A DNA stretch of 5,958 bases from Microcaldota archaeon (GTDB lineage Archaea; Micrarchaeota; Micrarchaeia; Micrarchaeales; CABMGC01). Positions 1 through 5,066 of this stretch are shown in pieces. Location of the stretch: positions 1 through 5,958 of the forward strand of contig JAJZOS010000053.1 in NCBI GenBank assembly GCA_021851985.1, read 5' to 3'. The position numbers and the translations under genes were made by a program. Under the pieces are notes generated by a model. The model had not been told where the DNA came from. It did no database searches and saw only the letters and a list, made by a program, of their open reading frames with translations. Numbering within the stretch: position 1 is the first letter of the stretch; each line of letters begins with the position of its first letter.

Positions 1-494
1 CGTCTGCGCCGAACATAGAAAAGGAGATTTTAGCGCTTAAAGAGGATTTGGATGACGATGCGCTGGTAAAGCAAATGCTGCTTTCGCCAAGGCTGATCGT
101 TTATAAAAAGATTGCCAGCGCAGTTAAAGCAGATAGGAAATTCATTGCGAATATGCTTCTCCAAAAATTCACTGAAATGAAAAGGCAGGGCATAGATGCC
201 GATTCGATAGATACAGGCTTAATCGAATCTGCATTCATTCAGTTCGCCGATGGTAGATTGACAAAGCAGGGAGTTGAGGAGGTAATAAGGCGGCTTGCGT
301 TGAATGGAGGAACCGTTGATGAAATAATAAAGGCTAATAAGCTTGAAAGGATTTCTGGCAAAGCGCTGGCATCATTGATAGATAAGATTGCTGCCGGAGA
401 AAACTTGGAAAAAGCGCAGCTGATAAAAAAGATAATGAACGAATACAGGCTGAATATAGACGGGACAGAGCTTAATGGGCTGCTGGGAAGATGA
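1..494 (+). CDS. gatE: Glu-tRNA(Gln) amidotransferase subunit E, C-terminal part (5' end outside window)
   Basis: The reading frame is already open at the left edge (first whole codon at 3) and ends with TGA at 492-494, so this is the 3' end of a longer gene. A TTG at 48-50 could be read as a start, but the upstream codons encode a plausible helix (IEKEILALKEDL) continuous with the rest. The roughly 160 visible residues match the helical YqeY-like tail of the GatB/GatE family: a first helical bundle (RLIVYKKIASAVKADRKF), the FADGRLTKQGVEEVIRRLA segment (family pattern: adG.isk.....il..la), and the closing pattern IMNEYRLNIDGTELNGLL (family: vM.e.rGk.dg..vn.ll). In the family this tail binds tRNA(Gln) while GatD supplies ammonia to convert Glu-tRNA to Gln-tRNA. 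GatE is preferred because the spacing resembles archaeal GatE tails and the context is archaeal, but GatB cannot be excluded without the N-terminal catalytic domain. The family assignment is good; the E-versus-B choice is less sure. Confidence 0.8.
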   Translation, partial: SAPNIEKEILALKEDLDDDALVKQMLLSPRLIVYKKIASAVKADRKFIANMLLQKFTEMKRQGIDADSIDTGLIESAFIQFADGRLTKQGVEEVIRRLALNGGTVDEIIKANKLERISGKALASLIDKIAAGENLEKAQLIKKIMNEYRLNIDGTELNGLLGR

Positions 495-496
495 TG

Positions 497-1579
497 TTAT
501 AGGAAAATCCCCTTGTCCTTTCTAACAAGTATGTCATCCTCTAGCCTTACACCGCCGAATCCATTTATGTATATGCCGGGCTCATCGCTCATGACCATCC
601 CCTCCTTTATCCGCTTATGGACAAGTGAAAGCGCGACATTGTCGTGCACGTCAAGGCCTATCCCGTGGCCCAGCGCGTGTATGAATTTTCCTTTGTATAT
701 GCCATTTCTTGCGCTGCCTATATATTTAGCGACCGCTTTATGGACGTCCATGCCGTCCACTTGGGGCTTTACCATTTCCAAACCAAGAGCCTGCGCCTTT
801 TGTACGGTTTCATACATGTTCGACATCCTTTTGCACTTCAGGCTTTTTCTGTCTGGCTTGTAGATGAATGTACGTGTAATGTCTGCGCAATAGCCATGGT
901 ATTTTGCCCCGACATCCAATATTATAAAATTGTTTGGCTTCAATTTTGTATCGTCAGGCAGGTGGTGCGGCAATGCAGTATTCGGGCCAAATGAAACAAT
1001 GCTATCGAAAGCAGCCTTTTCCGCACCATGTTTCATCATCAAATAGTCGAATTTTGCAGCAATCTGCTTTTCAGTTATGCCATTCGCAAAATCAGATTCT
1101 ATTGCTTCGAGTGCTGTTTTGGTTATCTTTACCGCTTTTTTAATATTTTCTATTTCATCGGCGCCCTTTATTTCCCTTGCTGCATCAAATGCCTTCCCTG
1201 CGTCTACGATCTTCTTTGGATTTGCGGCCTTTTTAATGAACTTATAGTATGCGTAAGGTAAAAATTCCTCGTTTATCGCTACAGTCTTTCCTTCAGAGTA
1301 TTGCCTCATTATTTTGGATATATCTGCCCTGCTATTGAACTGTATGACCTCCATGCCTTTGGGCTTCTGTTTTACTGCCAATTCATATTCTAATATGCTT
1401 GTCAGCAAGACCAGTTTCTTTCTGGTCGCAATTATGAAAGACATTTCGAATACTCCGCTTGGGAAACCGCTTAGGTAGAGGAAATTGCTGTCCATCTGTG
1501 AGGGATTCATTATTATTGCAGTGTCGAAATCGGCATTTTCAAATACTTTTTTTAGCCTTAATGGAATGTTTTGCATCAT
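497..1579 (-). CDS. pepQ: M24 family Xaa-Pro dipeptidase/aminopeptidase (prolidase-like)
   Basis: This 360-residue cytoplasmic metallopeptidase is predicted to cleave Xaa-Pro bonds at peptide N-termini, recycling proline peptides. Residues ~1-135 are the creatinase-like N-domain and ~140-360 the pita-bread catalytic domain. All five metal ligands are visible: D222 (LDVGAKYHGY), D233 (CADITRTF), H305 (GHGIGLDVHD), E333 (SDEPGIYI) and E347 (GGVRLEDD). H205 in ALPHH and H312 in DVHD sit at the spacings of the two catalytic histidines of Pyrococcus prolidase (17 before the first Asp, 7 after the metal His). The chain stops at RKDKGIFL, somewhat short of the usual family ending, and its TAA lies two bases from the stop of the converging gatE. 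Two adjacent Met codons (1577-1579 and 1574-1576) are equivalent starts. No Shine-Dalgarno sequence is visible, and an AT-rich promoter lies just upstream, which suits a leaderless or short-leader message. Dipeptidase versus aminopeptidase specificity cannot be read from the sequence. Confidence 0.93.
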   Translation of the reverse strand: MMQNIPLRLKKVFENADFDTAIIMNPSQMDSNFLYLSGFPSGVFEMSFIIATRKKLVLLTSILEYELAVKQKPKGMEVIQFNSRADISKIMRQYSEGKTVAINEEFLPYAYYKFIKKAANPKKIVDAGKAFDAAREIKGADEIENIKKAVKITKTALEAIESDFANGITEKQIAAKFDYLMMKHGAEKAAFDSIVSFGPNTALPHHLPDDTKLKPNNFIILDVGAKYHGYCADITRTFIYKPDRKSLKCKRMSNMYETVQKAQALGLEMVKPQVDGMDVHKAVAKYIGSARNGIYKGKFIHALGHGIGLDVHDNVALSLVHKRIKEGMVMSDEPGIYINGFGGVRLEDDILVRKDKGIFL

Positions 1580-1634
1580 CTTATCAGATTAATTTAGTTA
1601 AAAAAGGGATAAATATCTGCCCTAATAATGTAAT
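1580..1634. promoter_or_regulatory. 55-bp divergent promoter region between pepQ and nre
   Basis: This short gap must carry the promoters of two genes transcribed away from each other. The near-symmetrical TATA-like element ATAAATAT at 1609-1616 has its centre about 23 bases before the nre ATG at 1635 and about 32 bases before the second nre Met codon at 1644. Read on the other strand it is ATATTTAT, about 33 bases before the pepQ start. A second AT tract at 1591-1605 (minus strand CTTTTTTAACTAAATT) is about 20-25 bases from the pepQ start and could be its own box. The spacing fits nearly leaderless messages. The element is visible; which strand uses it is inference. Confidence 0.55.
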
Positions 1635-2888
1635 ATGATTGCTATGGACAGGGCAGGCATGATAAACGAATTATCTGGCATTACGCCCATGGTCAAAAGG
1701 TCGACCATAGTATACCAGCATATGCGCGACCCGGCTCTGCTCAGATATTATTACAAGGTAAAGGCATTGCCCGTAATAAATCAGCTTGGGATGTCAGGCT
1801 CCTCACCAACAGATATTTTCATAGGCAGATACGGGTATCCAAAAGTATTTATAGGCCCATTAGTCCCGCCTGAATTCGGCGATACGTCAATGCTTAACAA
1901 GCCCGAAGGATGGTGGCACACCCCTATAGAGAGCATAGTAAAGATGCGTTCTACGCTTGTCAGGGGCATGCATCTGACTAAAGTTGATAACGTCGAAAAT
2001 GGAAGGATAGAGGAGCAAATACGCGACCTTGCATTGGCAGAACGGCCTGCCAATACCGAAATGCAGTTTTCCAAAAAGCCATACGTTAAGCTGGACTTTA
2101 ATGATGAGGTGCAGCCATTCGGCCCCAGTGCGCAGCTCAGGAGTTTTGACGTATACAACGCCAAAGCTGATGCAAAAATAGAGAGCTTATATTTTGATAC
2201 GGATGCAACAGCGACTGAAGCAATAATAGAATTATACCGCAGAGGGATACCTGTATCTCAGATACAAAAAAGTTTTTCTGCCGGGATATTCGGGCTCAAG
2301 AAACGAAGAAAGTTCGTGCCCACCAGGTGGAGCATAACGGCAGTAGACGATTCGCTGTCCAAGAATAAAAGGGAAATGATAAAGGAGAATAATGTTGTAG
2401 ACGCCATATATGCGTATTATAACGTTTCATTGGATAACAGATGGCTCATATTCTTTATCCCTGGAAATTGGGAATACGAATCATTGGAAACATGGTATCC
2501 CAAAACCGTTTGGAATATGAACGGCAATGACGTTTCCATATACTCCTCATATGAAGGATACAAGGGGAGAAGCACCTACGCCGAAATTGGCGGATGCTAT
2601 TATGCAGCAAGGCTGGCAGTTACTGAAAAATTGGACATGCTTAAAAAACAGGCAACAGTATTGATATTGAGGGAGGTTCACGATGGATATATAATGCCGG
2701 TAGGGGTATGGAATGTAAGGGAGCATGTGCGTGAGACGCTTAGCATGAAACCGGAAATACTGCACACTACAGGCGAGATGATAGGCTACATCAAAAGTAG
2801 GCTTTCAATACCTGTCGGCAATTACATAGCAAACAGCACTATTTTGAAGAATATATTAATGCAGAAAAAGCTTAGCAATTATGTCTGA
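1635..2888 (+). CDS. nreA: Nre family archaeal DNA repair protein with C-terminal PIP motif
   Basis: This 417-residue protein is recognised by blocks I know from Nre proteins: GRYGYPKVFIGPLVPP (64-79) followed by GDT (82-84) and PEGWW (90-94), LVRGMHL (108-114), RKFVPTRWSITAVDD (225-239), GGCYYAARLAV (319-329) and REVHDGYIMPVGVWNVRE (346-363). In Haloferax, NreA acts with UvrABC against mitomycin C damage and depends on PCNA. The protein ends with QKKLSNYV (410-417), a fit to the PCNA-interacting box (Q-x-x-L/I/M-x-x-aromatic, here Q410, L413, Y416) at the very C-terminus, as expected for the family. Its only cysteine is C321, so the N-terminal Cys cluster found in many relatives is absent. 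The start is ATG 1635, or possibly ATG 1644 (fourth codon). There is no Shine-Dalgarno sequence and a TATA-like box is close by, so leaderless translation is likely. It is divergent from pepQ; no other repair gene is in view. Confidence 0.9.
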   Translation: MIAMDRAGMINELSGITPMVKRSTIVYQHMRDPALLRYYYKVKALPVINQLGMSGSSPTDIFIGRYGYPKVFIGPLVPPEFGDTSMLNKPEGWWHTPIESIVKMRSTLVRGMHLTKVDNVENGRIEEQIRDLALAERPANTEMQFSKKPYVKLDFNDEVQPFGPSAQLRSFDVYNAKADAKIESLYFDTDATATEAIIELYRRGIPVSQIQKSFSAGIFGLKKRRKFVPTRWSITAVDDSLSKNKREMIKENNVVDAIYAYYNVSLDNRWLIFFIPGNWEYESLETWYPKTVWNMNGNDVSIYSSYEGYKGRSTYAEIGGCYYAARLAVTEKLDMLKKQATVLILREVHDGYIMPVGVWNVREHVRETLSMKPEILHTTGEMIGYIKSRLSIPVGNYIANSTILKNILMQKKLSNYV

Positions 2889-3051
2889 CGCTTTTCTCTC
2901 AAAAATTTATAGATTAAAATTATTTGCAGTTCTGAGCCCCCTCTCTATCCTATGCCTTCGCTGCCGAATTTTAGCTTGGTTTGTAAGCCAGATGGCCCTG
3001 CTGGAAACGATGGTTGATTTTCTGCTCAATTTATTAATACTAACTTTATAA
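2881..3051 (+). CDS. Possible small hydrophobic protein, 56 codons (doubtful)
   Basis: An ATG at 2881 overlaps the last eight bases of nre (ATGTCTGA) and opens a frame that runs to TAA at 3049-3051. It fills nearly all of the otherwise gene-free stretch. The predicted peptide begins MSDAFLSKIYRLKLF and is strongly hydrophobic, with one leucine-rich stretch at ~14-26 and another at ~38-56 (MALLETMVDFLLNLL), so it could be a small membrane protein. Against it: no ribosome binding site, ATT/ATC Ile codons rather than the ATA favoured by its neighbours, and an AT-rich promoter-like patch within it at 2901-2925. The frame also ends inside the TATA box of the downstream operon. I recognise no family. 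It may be a chance frame over a 3' UTR or a small RNA. Confidence 0.22.
   Translation: MSDAFLSKIYRLKLFAVLSPLSILCLRCRILAWFVSQMALLETMVDFLLNLLILTL
2889..3044. other. Intergenic stretch after nre, no confident gene
   Basis: Apart from the doubtful 56-codon frame, this stretch has an AT-rich block (2901-2925, containing AATTTATAG) followed by a more GC-rich block (2932-3026) and then AT-rich DNA again. That pattern would suit a TATA-driven small RNA starting near 2932. I looked for tRNA arms, C/D-box motifs (RTGATGA, CTGA) and strong hairpins. I found only weak stems, such as GCTT/AAGC around GGTTTGT and CCAG/CTGG around 2988-3004. A second, 22-codon frame (ATG 2952 to TGA 3017) also exists and looks like chance. 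Confidence 0.4.
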
Positions 3052-3055
3052 AATA
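3045..3055 (+). promoter_or_regulatory. TATA box of the RCK operon
   Basis: TTTATAAAATA is a strong match to the archaeal TATA element and is the best promoter in the window. Its centre is about 46 bases before the ATG at 3096, which predicts a transcript start near 3076 and a leader of about 20 bases. A second AT-rich candidate lies at 3029-3039 (AATTTATTAAT). The same promoter probably drives all three downstream RCK genes, because there is no room for another between them. Confidence 0.6.
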
Positions 3056-3086
3056 TGTAATAGGATTAAAAGGATATCGTTAAATT

Positions 3087-3092
3087 GGTAAT
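3087..3092 (+). promoter_or_regulatory. Weak ribosome binding site GGTAAT before the soluble RCK gene
   Basis: GGTAAT lies three bases before the ATG at 3096. It differs by one base from GGTGAT, which is complementary to the archaeal 16S rRNA 3' end. The same GGTAATT string precedes the ATG of the third gene of the operon (4300-4306), which suggests it is a real signal rather than chance. Confidence 0.4.
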
Positions 3093-3095
3093 TTA

Positions 3096-3521
3096 ATGGC
3101 AACACAGAAACTAGAAAACCATGTGGTGGTCTGCGGATACGGAGTTGTAGGGCAGAAAGTGGTTGAGGCACTGGAAGACCACGGAGTGCAGTTTATAATT
3201 ATAGAGTACAGCCCAAGCGTCGTAGACACCATAAAGGAGTTAAATTACAACGTAATATTAGGCGATGCCACTTCTTCAAAAACTTTACGTGCGGCAGGGA
3301 TAACTAGTGCAAAAGCCATAGCAGTAGTAATGGATAATGACGCAAAGAACATATTCACGGTGCTTACTGCAAGGGACCTAAATAAAAGCCTGTTCATTGC
3401 GACTAGAGCAAACGACGAAAGGATAAGGGAGAAATTCGTAGAAGCAGGAGCAGATTACATCGTTACGCCGCAAAAGAGTGCTAGCGATGAAATAATAGGA
3501 GAATTGAAGAAGAAGCAGTGA
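3096..3521 (+). CDS. Soluble TrkA-N/RCK regulatory subunit
   Basis: This 141-residue protein is a single RCK-N (TrkA-N) Rossmann domain with no membrane segment and no RCK-C domain. β1 runs into VVVCGYGVVGQKVVEAL with a full GxGxxG loop at 14-19. β2 ends in IIIEYS with acidic E37, where such domains contact the ribose of NAD(H) or an adenine nucleotide. The family block GDATSSKTLRAAGI (56-69) is intact, and the domain closes with EAGADYIVTPQKSASDEI. RCK domains assemble as rings that open or close K+ channels or Trk/Ktr transporters in response to nucleotides or ions. It is first in a three-gene operon, four bases from the next gene, and both partners are membrane proteins with their own RCK-N domains. 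It therefore probably supplies the soluble half of a mixed ring, as the separately translated soluble RCK does in MthK. No TrkH or KtrB pore gene is in view. Domain identity is certain; partner and ligand are inferred. Confidence 0.92.
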   Translation: MATQKLENHVVVCGYGVVGQKVVEALEDHGVQFIIIEYSPSVVDTIKELNYNVILGDATSSKTLRAAGITSAKAIAVVMDNDAKNIFTVLTARDLNKSLFIATRANDERIREKFVEAGADYIVTPQKSASDEIIGELKKKQ

Positions 3522-3523
3522 TC
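3518..3523 (+). promoter_or_regulatory. Ribosome binding site candidate for the TTG start at 3526
   Basis: GTGATC spans the stop of the upstream gene and matches part of the archaeal Shine-Dalgarno complement (GGAGGTGATC) directly before the TTG. The frame is closed by TGA at 3505-3507 and no ATG or GTG lies between, so TTG 3526 is the only start that includes the whole basic N-terminus before the first membrane helix. Close coupling to the end of the first RCK gene probably helps initiation. Confidence 0.4.
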
Positions 3524-3525
3524 AG

Positions 3526-4308
3526 TTGGGGATAGATCCTAAAAAATTTGTAGAGAAAATACCAATAAAGTACATAGCGTTCGTAATTGTAGTGGTCGTT
3601 GTATTTGCACTCGCAACAACTTATTTCGTGGACCTCATTACAAAGAATTTATATGATGCTGGATACTTCACAGTAAGCGTGCTTTTTGATACCATAGGAG
3701 TAAACACAGCTCCTGCGATAATACATTACATTCCCATCTTCAGCGCAGATTTTTGGCCGCTGTTTTCCATCCTGATAATGGACGGGATAATAAAGATAGT
3801 GGCGATAGGTTTCCTCTTGGCGGGGATAATAGATTTAATAACAAACATAAAGCTGCGCGAAAGGCTGAGTCATTTAAGGATGCGACGGGGGCAGAAAGGG
3901 ATAATTGTATGCGGATACAGCATGCTTGCAGAGAGGCTTTGCATGGACCTTTCCTCAAAGAACATGAACTTCATAGTTGTAGATAACAGCTCTGCGAAAA
4001 TAGACCAGGCATCAAGCCTGAACTACAGGACGATATTTGGAAATTTCACCAGTGAGAGCGTGCTCTCAGAAGCAGGCATATCGAGCGCGCGTGCAATTAT
4101 ATTCAGCACGGAAAGCGATTTCGAGAACCTTTTAGGCATAATAACTGCAAGGCACGCTAATCAGGATATACTTATAATAGCTAGGGCAAAGGATGAACTT
4201 GCAGTGCCAAAAATGCATAGGGCTGGCGCATCGCTGTGCATAGTGCCTGAGATACTTGCAGGGCTTGAATTGGGCAACAGCATAAAAAAAATATTTAAGG
4301 GTAATTGA
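3526..4308 (+). CDS. K+ channel-like membrane protein with RCK-N domain, altered pore filter
   Basis: This protein has 260 residues from a TTG start. A short basic N-terminus leads into TM1 (~16-36, with the run VIVVVVVFAL). A pore-loop-like segment follows (~43-63), then TM2 (~80-106), a basic linker (RERLSHLRMRR) and an RCK-N domain (~124-255). The pore segment YFTVSVLFDTIGVNTAP resembles the K+ channel signature YFsvvTltTvGYGDvvP in its aromatic pair and closing Pro, but has TIGVN (56-60) where TVGYG should be. Strict K+ selectivity is therefore not supported. The RCK domain keeps β1 and the acidic β2 end (FIVVDNS, D153), but its loop reads GYSMLA (130-135) instead of GxGxxG, recalling the GWSEST of MthK, and GDAT is replaced by GNFT (172-175). 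It ends at the VPEILAG block without RCK-C. The gene follows the soluble RCK gene by four bases and overlaps the TTG of the next frame. It could be a non-selective or inactive channel subunit or a membrane anchor for the ring. Confidence 0.85.
   Translation: MGIDPKKFVEKIPIKYIAFVIVVVVVFALATTYFVDLITKNLYDAGYFTVSVLFDTIGVNTAPAIIHYIPIFSADFWPLFSILIMDGIIKIVAIGFLLAGIIDLITNIKLRERLSHLRMRRGQKGIIVCGYSMLAERLCMDLSSKNMNFIVVDNSSAKIDQASSLNYRTIFGNFTSESVLSEAGISSARAIIFSTESDFENLLGIITARHANQDILIIARAKDELAVPKMHRAGASLCIVPEILAGLELGNSIKKIFKGN
4299..4305 (+). promoter_or_regulatory. Ribosome binding site GGGTAAT deciding the start of the third RCK gene
   Basis: GGGTAAT lies five bases before ATG 4311 and resembles GGTGAT of the archaeal Shine-Dalgarno sequence. 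It overlaps the alternative TTG at 4305, which it could not serve. The closely similar arrangement before the first gene of the operon (GGTAATTTAATG) supports ATG 4311 as the start. Confidence 0.45.
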
Positions 4309-4310
4309 AT

Positions 4311-5030
4311 ATGGCTGGACAAAAACAATATTTGCTCATCTATGCATCTGCATTGTTGCTCCTCATATCAGTAATTCTCACATTGAAGGCAGGGGTTGGC
4401 TTTAATGTAGCTATAGTGTGGAACTTCCTCGCCGCATTAGACATAATGTATTACTCCTTACCTTTTGCAATTTCCAAAACACCGCTCATATTTGCTGCAA
4501 ATCTGCTAGACGTTTTCGTATTTGCACTGCTGACGGTTTGGCTTGCATCCCTGTTCTTTGACTTCTTCAGAAGCGTAAGGATACGCGATAGGATAATCCT
4601 GAACAGGATAAAGAGGCTGCACAACCACATGGTAATAGCGCCTTTCAACGGATTTTCTGAAACGCTGATTGAGGGCTTGGACAAAGACCGCATACCTTAT
4701 GTAGTTATAGTAGATAATGAAAAGGAGGCAGACCTCCTTTATAGCAAAGGCAAGCTTCCGATAGTCGGAGATCCAACGCAGATAGACGTACTGCGAAATG
4801 CAGGTGCAAAATGGGCATCGCATCTGATAACATGCAGCTCTGACGATGTGCAAAACATACTGATATCAATATCGGCAAAATCCATAAACGATAGTTTGAA
4901 GGTGATATCAAGAATAGCACAGCAGGAAAACCTGCAGAGGATAGGCCATGCTGGAATCTACAAGATAGTCATGCCCGAGATCATTGCAGGGGAGGACATA
5001 GGCAACGAGATATTAAGGAGAGTGCTTTAG
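4311..5030 (+). CDS. Membrane-anchored RCK-N protein, channel-like without a selectivity filter
   Basis: This protein has 239 residues from ATG 4311; starting at TTG 4305 would add two. I prefer the ATG because of its ribosome binding site and its two-base gap from the previous stop. TM1 (~7-27) is LLIYASALLLLISVILTL. A short re-entrant-like stretch (WNFLAALDIMYYSLPFAI, ~37-54) sits where a pore helix would be, and TM2 (~60-86) is rich in Leu, Phe and Val. A basic linker (RSVRIRDRIILNRIKRLH) leads to an RCK-N domain (~105-235). The YY pair could equal the aromatic pair of K+ channel pore helices, but no TVGYG-like filter follows. In the RCK part the nucleotide loop is APFNGFSE rather than GxGxxG, while the β2 acid (VIVDNE), GDPTQIDVLRNAG and the closing MPEIIAGEDIGNEIL are well kept. 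It is clearly paralogous in layout to the preceding gene and transcribed with it. It probably pairs with the other two subunits in one complex; transport activity is unproven. Confidence 0.82.
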   Translation: MAGQKQYLLIYASALLLLISVILTLKAGVGFNVAIVWNFLAALDIMYYSLPFAISKTPLIFAANLLDVFVFALLTVWLASLFFDFFRSVRIRDRIILNRIKRLHNHMVIAPFNGFSETLIEGLDKDRIPYVVIVDNEKEADLLYSKGKLPIVGDPTQIDVLRNAGAKWASHLITCSSDDVQNILISISAKSINDSLKVISRIAQQENLQRIGHAGIYKIVMPEIIAGEDIGNEILRRVL

Positions 5031-5066
5031 TTCTTTTGACATGCCACAGATGATGTTTTGCAATGC

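Noticed and set aside
513..1261. Plus-strand open frames opposite the M24 peptidase gene
   Set aside because: They have no family motifs and odd composition (Cys, Phe and Ser rich). The minus strand encodes a full metallopeptidase with all catalytic residues, so these are shadows.
2932..3026. A tRNA or C/D-box small RNA in the gap after nre
   Set aside because: No T-arm GTTCRA motif, no acceptor pairing and no paired C (RTGATGA) and D (CTGA) boxes were found; the stems seen are only four base pairs.
4284..4298. An A8 run near the end of the second RCK gene as a programmed -1 frameshift that would fuse it to the third gene
   Set aside because: The -1 frame meets TAA at 4296-4298 before reaching the third gene, so no fusion protein can form.
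5031..5066. A bidirectional terminator between the converging RCK operon and the coiled-coil gene
   Set aside because: On the plus strand there is only a TTCTTTT tract; on the minus strand there is no T-run and no convincing hairpin, so it is too weak to call.
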